Part shown: positions 35,008-47,885 of the stretch, piece by piece
Layout of the letters: each line of letters begins with the position of its first letter
Numbering within the stretch: the stretch's first letter is position 1
NCBI RefSeq assembly: GCF_023973825.1
Contig: NC_090125.1
Coordinates: forward strand, 2,006,928 to 2,070,927
Source: Plasmodium brasilianum
Taxonomy: Eukaryota > Apicomplexa > Aconoidasida > Haemosporida > Plasmodiidae
Direction of reading: 5' to 3'
Length of the DNA: 64,000 nucleotides
The notes under the pieces: model-generated
Database searches by the model: none
Told to the model about the DNA's origin: nothing
Seen by the model: only the letters and a program-made list of their open reading frames with translations
Translations under genes and position numbers: made by a program

Positions 35008-38000
35008 CTACTTTAGGTTCCATATTTCGATGTCCATTATGTGAAAGTCATGACCATTTGATATTAGGGGAGGTGATAAGAAGGACTCAGAAAAGTGTGT
35101 TTTTCCGACCTTAATATCCTTATCAATATATAAGGCTATATCATTTCCGCCTATATATATGCCATCCCTTATAAGTACTAATGTGTTATTTTTTCCTGAC
35201 CATCTATAAAATTTAAAAGCTGAATTAAAGGTACAAAGAAAAGCAGAACTTTTATCGGAGGTATTAACAAAATTATAATCTCTATTAAAAGAAAAGGGAC
35301 AAAAAAAACCTATCAAGTCATAATCAAAAGTATGTAGAATTAAAATCATCGGTTTTTTTTTATTTTTTTCTGTTTTTTCTAATAATATCTGTAAATTATA
35401 TCCATCTTTTTTTGTACAAAAAGTTAAGATAGGATCTAAGCTCCTATTATTACTAGGAATTCTTTCCCATATATTTTCCCAATGAAACGAACTAATTAAA
35501 CGAGAATTATCATTTAATCTAGGTCTATAGAATGTTTTAATTTTTACATTCATTAAGTAAGGTGATGGACATTTTGTCGAAAATTTCATATGTTTTTCTT
35601 TACTTTTTAATTTAAATCTATACGCTATTTGTGTTAGTTCATTTATATTTAAATAAGGATGCATACATATATGATATAATATATTTTCTACTTCTTCAAT
35701 ATTTGAACATTTTAATATATCATTTTCAAGAAATTTTAATAAAGCTAAACAATATAAACATAATGTTTTCTGACCCTCAAATAAAAAGGTACCATATATT
35801 CTTAACACAAAATCAAATGGTAACATTCTTGAAAAACCGTCTTGAATACATCTAGCTGTCCATGCAGCTAAGTCAAAATTCAATTTTCTCAAATAATGAT
35901 AACACTTGGGTAAAAACTGGATAAAGGTATTTAATATATATTTTACATACTTTACAAAATCTTTTCTTTTATATATAAAAAATGGTAATTCTTTATTTTT
36001 TATACTATCTATACCCTTTTTTATTAAACAATGAATAATACAATATACAACGGAAGCCTTAAAATAAATAAGCAAAATTATGCACAAATTTGGAATTATC
36101 GGAGCAAATTCTATATCATTTCCAAAATTATTATTTATAGCCCATAGTAATTTCTTTATCTCATGTTTTCCGTTATCATTTAGTAATGCTGTTAATTCTG
36201 TTGCATCATCTAAATTATACACATTCGGGTAAGCACTACAATGCTGACTATTTTTTTCATAAAACTTATTGTACAATTCCTTTTCAAAATTTGCATTCTC
36301 TTGATTGGTATACTTAGTTCCCCCTTTTTTTATTTTCCTATTCCCTTCTCCCTGTGCCTCTTCCGTATTTCCCGTGTCACTTGCTTCTTCAGTTCGTTCC
36401 CTTTCTCCTCTTTCCGTGTAATCACTTTTGGATTCTATTAGGTATACTTTTTCTGCATCTTTTTCCACTTCTATCTCTTCTTCATCTTCCTCTTGCCTCA
36501 TCTTCGTTCCTCTCCTATGCTTATCTTCAGCATGAATTTCTTCCACAACTTTTTCTTTATATACCGAGCCCTTCCTTGAACTGTCCCTCGACTTGTCCTC
36601 CTCTTCCTCCCATGAATCCTCCTTGTAGTATTGATACACCAAATTGCCTTTCTTTCCTTTAAAGTTACCCAGCATCAAACCATTTTCACCTAGTTCTTTA
36701 TTTTCTTTACTTGTCATATTACTTGTATCTTTATATTCCTTAAATTCATCTTTAAAATTTATTTTTTTTTTTTTTTTTTCATTTTGTTCTTTTTATTATT
36801 GTCATTATTATTTAACGGATGACTAGACGGCAGTTTGAAGTCTTCTAAATCATTTTTATATGACAAGTCATCAAATGGATAAGAATCGGGTGCATTACTA
36901 TGGTCTTCTTTTTCTATTATTTCTATGCCTTCATCCTCATCAGGTTTACACCTCAAATCAGCAGAGAGATACCTTCCTACCTCTTCATTTACGTCGAAAT
37001 ATGCGTCCTCATCTCGTTCATTAAATGAATTACTTTTATTGCATGTATGAAATGGAGAGTCGTCAATATCACTATCATTACTTTCTTTTTGCTCTGGTTT
37101 CATTATAGATGTTTTATCATATGATTTTACCTGACTACTTTTTCCAAATTTTGATAAAAAGCTTTTACTATTCTTCCCTTTTAAATCATCACTACTTCCC
37201 TCTCCAATATTTGTTTGGTAATTAATTTTATTTCTACATATATCGTCATGTAATAATGCGTTGTCTATACGGCATTTTACCTTATTTTCATGATTGCTAA
37301 TAATAATATTATATTTATTATTATATTCATTATCTGTGTTCTTGTTACTAGGATGATTCTTATCTATCATAACAGATGTGTTGTTAAGGCTGATACAACT
37401 GTAATCATACATTTTATTAACATTGGTAGCTTCACCAAAAATGGTTTCAGCTCCTAACGATTTAGAAGTAATATACGGTTTCCCTTCCCTTGTATCCCTT
37501 AGATGATTAGAGAATTTGTTGGTTCGGTTAATCTCCCTTTTTTCATCCTTAAAATAAGGGTTACAGTTTTGTGCTTTTTTATAATCATTTGAGTAGTTTA
37601 CATTTTTTTTCATATCATTTATACCTCCATCTCTATTTATATCATTCACTTGATCAACTGTAGTAGTAGTAGTAGTAGTATCAGGACTGTTCTTTTTTTC
37701 TTGACTAGAATTTTTTTTTTTAATATAATTTCTACCTTGTTTACAGTTTGCACATTTTATTGTTCCTACTTCTTCATTATCTTGCGATTTTTTTTTTTTA
37801 TAAAATATATTTTTTAATTTACCAAAAATGGATTTTTTACTGCTACGTTTTTCATAACTCCGAAGATCATACATTTCTTTTTCATGATAATCAAAGGAGC
37901 TTCCTCCATATCTTTCTGATTCTTTTGAGTTAAAATGACTAAGCTTTATTATGGAGTCTTCTCTTTTATCATTATGGTCACTGCCAGAGGAATATACACT

Positions 38001-40507
38001 TCGATTGCATTCACGTGACTGTTCTTCATCTACCTCAATTTTGGAGCTTATATTTCTTTTGAAACTTTTACTACGTTTTAGACGGTGTGCATTAGCACTA
38101 GAATTGTCTTCTCTTCCTATCTCATTTTTCACTCCATACTTCAATTCATTTTTCACTCCATACTTCAATTCATTCTTCTCTTCACAACTCCCTTCATTCT
38201 TCTCTTCACAACTCCATTCATTCTTCATCTTTTTCTTCTTCTTCTTCTTGTACTTGTTCACCTCTTCTTCGCTCGAGTAAAATTCTATCCCTTTGTCAAA
38301 CTTAGAACATTTTACGTTCCTCCTATTAGATATAACATTTTTTTTCCCCTTTCTGTCCTTACATAGACTCTTCTTCAGTACATAAGAAATATGATCCGAC
38401 AATTTCCTGTCGTTTTTCTTATTTGAATATTTAGCACTAAAAGCTTTTTTAAAAAAACTTTTAGTACGATGATAACTAGAAAATTTTGACAAAGAGTAAT
38501 CATCATTTATTTCGTTATTAAACATTTTCTCATTATAATAAGTTGACATGGAATTATCTGAGTTTTGTGCACTTACACTTTTATTGGTATCATGGTAACT
38601 TTTGGACTTAATCTTATATCCTTCCTCTCTTTCCCTTTGTTTCTTTCTCGTTGTTCTTAAATATAACTTAGCTTTATTCATTTTTTCTGCTTGCTTTTTG
38701 CTTATTATATATTGTTCAGTCATGTAACACTGTATGTGTAGGTACTTGTTTGAGTCGGGTAAATCATTTGACAATGAGATGTTTGAAATTTGATTATCCT
38801 GATAGCAGTTATTATTATTAATACCGCTGTTGTTACATCCTGTATTACAATCATTCCTGTGAATAGTGTAATAATTCCTATTAACAGTAATAATACTGCT
38901 GTTGCTATTGTAATCATTCTTATTAACAATATTATTACTGCTATTGCTATTAATATTAATATCATTTTCGTCCCTTCGCTGCGTATTATGCTTTACATCG
39001 GATCCCCCGTTACTCGTATCGTCCGACCCATTATGAAAAATAATAATATCATCTTTTATTAGTATATTTTTTTCATTATCACTACAGTTGGAATGTTTGA
39101 AATTATTATCTTTGTGAATATTACTATCGTTCGTATCACCAATATTTTCTTCCTTCTGGTTATTAAATTGTCTACTAGCCTCTCTAATACCTATATTGTT
39201 GTCCTTTCTAGTGGTTTTATCATAAGTAGTTATATTTGCATTGGTATTTGTATTAATTTTTTTAGATGCACTCCCATTATTTGGTCTATCAGTTTTGTAT
39301 TTGGCTAATTTACTTGAAATATTCTTCAGGATGAAATTATTAGAATAGGGTAAAACAGAATCGGATGCAACTCTCAAATAATTATCTATTCTTTTGTTTC
39401 TTAAAAGTTTATTCTTTACATTTTCTATATTTAGAAATTTTTTTTTCTTTTTTTTATTCATGAACCCAAAATTTGGTGTACTTAAAGTTTTGGGTTCAAT
39501 CCAAAAATTATGTTCAGGTAATAAATATTTATCTTTCTTTTTCTCATTATCATTTGGACTATTAAATAATAGTTGTAATATATTACTAGTAGAATCATTA
39601 ATATTAAAATGGCTACAATCATCATTATGTTCAATTTCTAATTCTTCTATTTTCGTTTGTACACACATTATGTCTTCTTGAAATCCCAATATTCCTCCAC
39701 AAAATGTTGGGCAGTCGTTTGATAAATTAGATGGAACCTTTTCACCAAATGTATTGTAAATAGTAGTCTCGTAAAAGTGTGGAAAGTTTATTATGAAGTA
39801 GTTTACGTCATTTGACCTTATCCATATTAGATGCTTAAGTGAGTCTGATACGCCTCTGATAGAAAGGGGCAGAAAGAAAAATATGCATGCGTACATATAT
39901 GTGTGGGTAAGCGCAAATATGAGTGCGTATGTTTATGTGATATTACGTGGGAGTATATGTATACGTGAATATATGTATTCAAGTATAAATACGTACGTAT
40001 GTGTGCGCATGTGCACGCGTTCATGTACTTAGATACGATGAGCACATTTCAAAAAATGTTTTAATATTTCCCTACCTCCTTAGCAATTGTTTGACTTCTT
40101 TGTCCTTTAAATTGGAATCTACATTTAATATCATACTTAAAGACTTCTCATTCCAATGAGCGTTTTCATCCTTCTAAAAATGAAAATAAGAGAACAAAAA
40201 AAAAAAAAAAAAAAAAAAGAGAATTAATGAGTTACATAAGCTTGTTGGAAAGGAAAACTACTAACTCACATATTCACATTTATTTCATTCTATTTGTAAT
40301 GCTTGTACTGTTTGCTCTATTCATTTATTATTTTTTTTTTTTATATTTGCGCTATACATCTATGTTTAAATTTCTCCATTTTTCGTACACCTCCAGGTTC
40401 AAATAAATATTATTGTAGATGTGATTTTTGCTTATTAAATGGTGATATTTATTTTTGTGTGCTTTAAATATTTCGTCTGTTTTGGTTCCCTTATATATTT
40501 TTTTCAT
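35008..40507 (-). CDS. TBC plus TLDc domain protein (frame break)
   Basis: Three exons: 40507-40358, 40173-40076 and 39855-35008, about 1698 residues once one frame break is bridged. The first part of a Rab-GAP TBC fold begins across the exon 2/3 junction (LLRRGVSDSLKHLIWIRSND, ...CPTFCGGILGF). Roughly 850 residues of Asn/Lys/Ser-rich sequence follow. The second TBC half (EIKKLLWAINNNFGNDIEFA...IIHCLIKKG) comes after the break, then a C-terminal TLDc domain (ISSFHWENIWERIP, ...HTFDYDLIGFFCPF, FKFYRWSGKNNT, IGGNDIALYID, HDFHIMDIEIWNLK). TBC-TLDc proteins of the TBC1D24 type act in membrane traffic and oxidative-stress defence. The frame changes at an A18 run (36762-36779), directly after codons of a Lys tract. 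Because the TBC domain lies on both sides, this is one gene and not two. The start may lie further upstream, since the frame stays open to about 40540. Confidence 0.82.
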
Positions 40508-40864
40508 TTTAAGAAATTTCTTTCTACATTTTTTTATTATCTATATATAATTGGAAAGAGAGAGAAAAAGTACGTGGAAATATTCATAGTTATGTGATAT
40601 GATTAAGAAAAAAGAAAAAACAAAAAATTGCAAAAGGTACGGAGCAGAAATGGAAAAGAAATAACGTGGGGAGGTAAAAAAAAAAAAAAAAAAAAAAGGC
40701 ATGCAAAAGGAATGCAAACGAATGTGAAGGAATGAAAAAGGAAAACAAAAAAAGGAGATTCAAAACTACTATTTTTAAAAAGGGTTACTTAAAACGTTTT
40801 TAAAAAAATGAAGTAAACTTATACGCAAATATAAAAGAATGGGGAAAAACGTATATATACATAT

Positions 40865-41045
40865 AACACATATGTGTACCATATACATATAATACATATA
40901 TGTGTACCATATACGTTTAACATATGTGTATCATATACGTTTAACATATGTGTACCATATACGTTTAACATATGTGTACCACATACATATCATACATGTA
41001 TGTGTACCATAAACGCATAATACTTGGATGTGTACCATATACGTA
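40865..41045. repeat. 24-bp tandem repeat
   Basis: About seven copies of an accatatacgtttaacatatgtgt-like unit; outer copies diverge. It lies upstream of the TBC/TLDc gene. Confidence 0.85.
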
Positions 41046-41191
41046 TAATATATTATTTATATACATATCCGTATATTTAAAAAAAAAAAATTATATCATA
41101 ATAAAAAATTATTTATGATAGTATATAATAATCTTAATTAAATAAGACAATAGGAAAAAGTAAAATAAAACACATTTATAATATTTGTAAA

Positions 41192-41223
<32 letters not shown>

Positions 41224-43732
41224 TTAGTTAAGGTAAAAATATGTTAAAAAATTTTATATAAAATATTTTATATATATAGTTTTGTAAGTACTACTTGTAT
41301 AATGAATTTTAATATAATAAAAAAAAAAAAAAAAAAAAAAAAAAATAGAAAAAAGATAAGGGTAAAAAGATGGAAAAAAAGAAAGAAAAAAAAAAAAGTT
41401 CGAATTTTTAATTTTTTTTTTCTTCCATTAGACAAATGTATTAAAGTTATTATTTTGTTTCGAAATAAAATATTTTTAAAAAAATAAGAACTAGTGAGTT
41501 AATATCATTTTTTATAGAAAAAATTCTTTTTATATTCCTACACAAAGAGTAATGACGTATGTATATATACTCAATCAAACAAAGTTTAATATATATATTA
41601 TGTGTATATATATCTGTATAAATATTTATATGCATATTATACAAAACTATAGCAAAATTAAATATTTATTACGTAACACAAAAAAAAAAAAAAATTAAAA
41701 AAAAAAAAAATTAGAATAAATTATGATAAAGGATTAAGATGGAGGGAAAAGAAGGAAATAGAGAAAAAAAAATTTTAAGGTTAAAATTAAAAACAAATAA
41801 GGCAAAAAAAAGAAACAATTTTTATTAACTGAAAAAGGGAAATGTATAGTGAATGAATAAAAATTTAAGCATGTTAGTTTAACACCATTTTCATATACGA
41901 CTGATAAGCTTTATTTTTGCATTCTTATTTGTAAATGTTGTGCGTAAAGAATAATAAATAATTATGAATAATTATAAATGAGAAATCATAAATAAGGAAT
42001 CTTAAATGAGGAATCGTAAATAAGCATTTATAAATAATCATTTGTAAATAATCATTTGTAAATAATCAATTATAAATAAGCAGTTATAAATAAGCAGTTA
42101 TAAATAAGCAGTTACAAATAAGCAGTTATAAATAAGCAGTTATAAATAAGCAGTTATAAATAAGCAGTTATAAGTTATCAATTTTTAAATACTATATTGT
42201 AAATATACGTTTAAATACATGTGTAAGTAGAATAAAAACATATGAATATGTATGTTATATATATACATATATATGTATATATATATGTATATGAGAAGAA
42301 TCATTTATGCTGCTACATATTGTAGTATGGAATTTGAAAACTCTATTTTATAAATTTTCTTTTTTTTTTTTTTTTTTTTGTTATGAAAATCCTTAAAGAG
42401 AAGAAAAATGGGAAAACCAAAAAAAAAAAAAAAAAAACAGAAAACAAAAAGCTGATTTATAGCTGCTTAAATTACAATACTTTTTAACAAATTTTTAATA
42501 TATAAATTTATTAATAAGAATAATGGCATATTACAAAGTAAAAAAAAGTTTCTTTGCTTTTTTATATTTGTAGGTGTGTAAATGAATTCTTAATAATTAT
42601 AATTTAGGACTGCATATAAAAAATAAACGTAAAGTTTATATATAAAATTTGGGGGTCCAAACATAAACATATATACAAACGTTTGTGTATACATAATACG
42701 ATATGATAGTATCGATTATGAGATATTATAGTAACGTTAATACGATGTATAGGTAGCTTTAAGCTTTTTACACATTTAAAAAAAAAAAAAAAAAAATTAT
42801 ATACATAAAATAGAATTATATATATGTATATGAAATATGCGTATATTTGAAAAAAAAAAAAAAAAAAATTTGGTGTATCTACTGCTATATTTTTTTTTTT
42901 TTTTTTTCTTTCCTTTTTGTACCTAAAATTTTAAGAAAAACTTCAGTATGCATATAAAATTAATTATCACTTAAAAAAAAAAAATAAAAGGAAATATTAC
43001 CCAAAGTCGCTTCTTAAATTAATATTTACATTTATAATCGTTATAATACCGTTATCTGCGATTTATTTATTTATTATTATATTTTAATAAATTTACATTA
43101 ACGGTTGTATAAACAATTCGAGAGTATGTTTATAAAGATTATTTTAATATATATACAGATTAAATTGTTTTTTCTGCATGTCGATATGTGTGTACACATA
43201 AAGGAATACACAATTGAAGGAGACATATAAAACGATTTAAATGTATGGAAATTTTGCTATCATTTTGAAAAGTTAAACAGGATAAAGGCAAAATTTAAAA
43301 GATAAAAATTGTCGCAATTCACATTAAGAGGAAAATACACTTATATATTTATATATCAAATTCAGAGGAGTGGTTTAACTTTTTTTTTTTTTTTTTTTTT
43401 TTATTAAAAAACACAAAATAATAATTATAAAGCCTTTACATATTTACACAAATTTTATGAAAGATGGGATTATATACTACAAAAAGTTACACGTTTATCA
43501 TTGTTTACTCTTTAATTTTTTTTTTTTTTTTTTATATATGTTCTGAATACATGTAAAATTAACGATTTCATGAAAATTTTTATAAAACATAATACAATTG
43601 TTCACTTTATAAAATTAAAAAAAATGGAAAGGCATTTTATTTTTCTGTTAAATGACCGCATAAAAAGAAAAAAAAAGGAAAACGAAAATGGAAATAATTT
43701 ATAACATAAAAAAAAAAAAATAACTTATCCTT
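41046..43732. other. non-coding region
   Basis: AT-rich with many A and T homopolymers (41320-41345, 42361-42379, 43380-43402) and a 14-bp repeat at 41985-42175. I found no exon-like island on either strand. Confidence 0.45.
41985..42175. repeat. 14-bp tandem repeat (aaataagcagttat)
   Basis: About eight near-identical copies at 42070-42173, preceded by degenerate copies (aaataatcatttgt). The unit is not a multiple of three and is not coding. Confidence 0.9.
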
Positions 43733-44274
43733 TCACGAAGTTATCAACTTGTAAATATTTGAATGACAACTCTGTAGCTTTTCTACAATTTCCTTATCGC
43801 AAAAACTTAGACGAAAAGAGTGCTTAAAACATTTATATAAATCTTCTGTGTGTGCTATGCACTCTCTCGAAATTCTGTAAAGGGCGATGAACGAAAAATA
43901 ATCATGATCTTGGAAAATGCAACATTTAAGTAAGTTACTGAGAAGGGTATTTTTTTTTTTTTTTTTTTTTTTTACATGTGTGAAGTTGTATTTATCGCTT
44001 TATTTAACTTCCCCTCACATTTTTCCTTAACATTGCTACTGTGTATGTTCTCTTGGACACATAATTTATAGTCGTTGTAATCTTTTCGAGCTACTAGCGT
44101 ATTCTGAAAAAAAAAAAAAAAATATGGTAAAAAAAGAATGGTATAAAATATGATGATGCATAATGTTTTAAAAAGTTTTGAACTGTTGTGCCTTTTCTCA
44201 GAATTGTAATATGCTTTTTATTTTTGCCATGTACATTTTGCATAATTCTTATTCTAAACTTGGTTATTACACAT
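43733..44274 (-). CDS. candidate CHCH-like cysteine-rich protein
   Basis: Two well-supported exons: 44103-43976 (acceptor tttttttcag, donor gtaaaa) and 43874-43733 (acceptor ctttacag, stop TGA). Together they encode 90 in-frame residues. A 15-nt first exon at 44274-44260 (MCNNQ, donor gtttag) fits in phase but is only one option; another is MQN from an ATG just downstream. The cysteines are paired: CX13C (CVQENIHSSNVKEKC), CX9C (CIAHTEDLYKC) and CX10C (CDKEIVEKLQSC), in predicted helices. This suggests a coiled-coil-helix protein imported into the mitochondrial intermembrane space by the Mia40-type disulfide relay. No specific ortholog is recognised, and the N-terminus is uncertain. Confidence 0.5.
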
Positions 44275-45220
44275 ATTCAAATACGTGTGTACAGTTGTAG
44301 TTGTGCAAGCTTAATTTATGGGTAGATGTACGCAAGTTTGTAAATTATAACAAAAATCTTTATTTTCCTTTTTTTTTTTTTTTTTTAAACTTATCTCAGT
44401 ACCACACCCATTTTTTCCTTATTCAGCATAAAAGGTCCAGATGTACAAATATATATGTATGTGTGTCAATGTATATATATGTACTTATATATACTTATAT
44501 ATACTTATTTATTTATATATACGATTTTATGGAAGTACTTAAATAAGTAAATCTTGTTAAGTGTAATATACAAATTAACTTCAGCGTAAGGATGGTAACT
44601 TTTGCTTCGTATTACTACGCTATTTTATATGTAACAAATGCTTGCATAAAGAGGAAAAAAAGTAAGAAAATGTAAAAATATAAATATATGTAAAAATATT
44701 TATATATAAATTTGTGCATGTTCATATAAATTTTATATTTCTTTTATTAAAGTATGAAGATATCAACATATCATTTTTTTTTTTTTTTTTTTGGTAAAAA
44801 AAATATCTATTTTGTGCTTAAAAAAAAATGGGGAAATTTGAATTATATATAGTCTACAATTTATGTATTTATAAATAATACATAAAAATAAATCCCTTTT
44901 TTCGGCGTTAGGCAACCCTTTTGCGTTAAAACTAAAAATATTTCATATGACACATAAATATGTATGTATAAATATTTACGTATGTGTATAAATAAAATTG
45001 GAATAAGCATATTTTCGTCTTCTAGTTCGATTTATATCATGTTTTTTAAAAAGGTACTTTCGTTACAATTATAAGCGTGTAAAAGTTTTTAAAAAAAAGT
45101 TTTAAATATGAAAAATTTATGCACTATTTTAAGCAATTCTTTAATGATGTTACAACACATAAGAATATGTTTACCGCTATACATATATAAATGAATGCGA
45201 TAATGATTTAGTTTAAAAAA

Positions 45221-45349
45221 AAGAAAAAATGTAAAAATGAAAAAAAGTAAAAAAGAAAAAAGGAAAAAAGGAAAAAAGGAAAAAAGGAAAAAAGGAAAAA
45301 AAGAAAAAATGTAAAAATGAAAAAAAGTAAAAAAGAAAAAAGGAAAAAA
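45221..45349. repeat. A-rich repeat block with a 49-bp exact duplication
   Basis: Positions 45221-45269 and 45301-45349 are identical, 80 bp apart, separated by gaaaaaag units. It sits directly beyond the stop of the CX9C gene. Confidence 0.85.
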
Positions 45350-45361
45350 CTATTTTTTCTT

Positions 45362-45990
45362 TCATTTCCGTTTTTCACAGCCGTCCTTGTAGGATGTTAA
45401 AAACATGAGGGAGTTTTTCTTCATATTTTTTAGTTTTTCTTCCGTACATTTTTCATAATTCTGCATTGGAAAAAGGGTGAACAAAAAAAAAAAAAAAAAA
45501 GAAGGAATGCAAAGATATTTAAAAACCAAATAGCTTGAATGATGTGATATTGTATAGCATGAAATTAATACTTCTTTATATGGAGTATATTTTTCTGTGT
45601 TCTACTTAAAGACAATTATACTATTTTTAAAGGATGGCACTGATTTATCCCATTCCTAGCGGAATTCTCATTCCCATAAGGTTGCAAATTTTTATTTAAA
45701 CATTTAAAAAATTTGTCACATACTGACTCGCATCCTATATATAGTATTGCAAACATAATTCATGTAAATTTTCTTTATAAAAAATATGAAAGAGTGAAAA
45801 AAGTCGCACTTATTTAGGTTTTATTTTTAATTAAAATTAAAAAAAAAGATAATAATAAATAAGGGTTTATTTTATACTTATGTAATAAATACGTATTTAT
45901 ACACATTTTGGTTGTATTTGAAGTATTTATTTGTTCACCTTGCAGTACAGCAGGAAAGTAAGGTTTCATTGTTTCGACATTCCCATCCAT
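45362..45990 (-). CDS. twin-CX9C (CHCH) protein, probable mitochondrial intermembrane space
   Basis: Three exons: 45990-45939 (MDGNVETMKPYFPAVLQ, donor gtgaac), 45734-45622 (acceptor tatatatag, donor gtataa) and 45460-45362 (acceptor ccaatgcag, stop TGA). They join in phase to 87 residues. The product has a canonical twin CX9C layout: C19-C29 (CESVCDKFFKC) and C50-C60 (CHPLKINYEKC), plus C23 and C83. The second motif is only formed across the exon 2/3 junction, which supports the splicing model. Proteins of this type are small, lack a cleavable presequence, are oxidised and trapped in the intermembrane space, and often serve cytochrome oxidase assembly or cristae structure. A specific ortholog is not assigned. 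The second probable CHCH-like gene lies about 1.1 kb away on the same strand. Confidence 0.65.
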
Positions 45991-47885
45991 TTGTTTGATA
46001 AATCAGAAAAAATGAAAAAGAACAAAGGTGAATTTGTTGGTTCAACATACATTACATATGCACATATATGTATGTATACGCATCTTTTTTCCATGCCTCT
46101 TTTTTTGAATAAAAGTGCAAAATATATATTACCCTCAAAAATTTATTTTTTTCCATTATCATTTGTTAACGCAACATTTTAATTTGACTTTTTTCTTTTT
46201 TCTTTTTTCTTTTTTCTTTTTTCTTTTTTCTTTTTTCTTTTTTCTTTTTTCTTTTTTTTTTTTTTTTTTGTTTTTTTTTTTTTTTTTTTTTTTGCGCAAT
46301 ATGGAATTCATCCATTTATCATTACTATACCTTTTTAACTTAATTTTTTTTTTTTTTTTCTTTTTGGAAGGTGCATTACGCAAGAAAAACTTTTTCATTA
46401 ATCTACAAAAGTATTCTCGTTTTACACAAAATAATCAACACTCTCATTAAAAAATGGAGGAAATTATTCATAAATATCATATATGTTAATATTTTGACAA
46501 AGTAATAATTTGCGTAATATGTATGGTCATCTTAACAATTTATAATGTCTTCTTTGGTATACTTGCCTTTTCTTCATTTTAGTAGCTTGAAACTGTAAGG
46601 GAGGTAAATTAAAGATATAATTTATATGGGATAAAATATTAGTGTAAATTTAAATACTTGTTTTGTCCATTTTCCCCCTCTCTCTGTACATATATGTATA
46701 AGTATCTATGTGTACGCACTTTACGTATGTATGTATGTTTATATATAAATACTAATTTATTTTTCCGTTTCAATGTATATATTAAGTATAAGGAAATTCT
46801 TTGAATTAATTTTAATTTTTTTTTTTTTCCTACCCTTATATAAAATATATCATAATATCGTAAGAAATTAAGTTACTTCGCAAATAACAATTGTCTCACC
46901 CATATATTTAAATTATGTTTATTTTTAATTATAATATATAAAGAAAAAAAATAAACAAAAAAAAGATAAAAATAAAGAAAAAATAGATATCACTATTCAT
47001 TCAATAATTATAGAAACGTCTTTCTACAAAAAAATTCCTGAGCATTGTATGAACATCATATCTTTTCTATTTATGCAATCATTTATTTTTTAAAATAATT
47101 AGTAATTACCATTTAGACATTATATTTTTTCTTGTGGCCCTCGAAGTGTCAGAGAAAAACACTCATAACCATCAATGCACAGAATAATGGGAAAAAAAAA
47201 AAAAAAAATAGAAAAGTGAAAATAGAAAGTAGAAAATAGAAAGGAGAAAAATAAAAATCCTAAAGAGCAAAAACCAAAAAGCAAACAATGAAAAAGGTAA
47301 AACATTTCTTATAATAACAATAGCTATTTGGCAAAGGTATTTCTTTCACTCACTGCCCCTTATATACATTTATGCAAATGTAGAGTGCCGTATTCCTCAT
47401 AATAATTTTGTAAACTCTTTTTTCTTTTAAAAATGTCCTTGGCAAAAAGGTTATAAAGCTATTACTTTTCCACAAGTACATACTCAAACATGCATAACAC
47501 ATTTGCACATATTCACATACACACACACGTACGTACTTACATGTATACCTATAAATTCCACTTACACATGTTTTATTGAACCCCTTTTTCTTCTAAACAT
47601 TTAAGTTTTTTTGTTCCAAATAATCAGAGTCTTTGCCTTAAAAAAAAGAAGCGAAGAATGAATAGGTGATTCAAAGACCTAGACGAAAAAACGTTAATAC
47701 TCAAAAGCAAAATAGCTATTTTATAGAAAAAAAAAATAAACATATAAATCCCATGAAGAGGGAAAAAAAAAATCTACTACAAAAAAGGAAAATTAGCATT
47801 GATGTAATTAAGAAAAATAATAAAAATAATAAAAATAAAAAAAATAAAAAAATAAGGATATTAATCATATCCATGTTAAGGAAAG
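45991..47885. other. mostly non-coding, scattered exon-like fragments
   Basis: Contains long T/CT-rich runs at 46190-46295. Exon-like islands on the minus strand include 46604-46575 (acceptor cccttacag, donor gtatac), 46404-46382 (donor gtaatg), and one near 47156-47110 with donor gtaatt. An ATG with a donor (MRNTALYICIN, gtatat) lies at about 47398. They could not be joined into a gene. Confidence 0.3.

Noticed and set aside
36718..36820. Treating the TBC and TLDc halves as two separate genes
   Set aside because: The TBC domain continues across the frame break and there is no intergenic spacer or promoter-like stretch.
46115..46450. Phe-rich plus-strand frame and its Lys-rich minus-strand mirror
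   Set aside because: Formed by CTTTTTT-type repeats; no start context, no splice logic and no homology seen.
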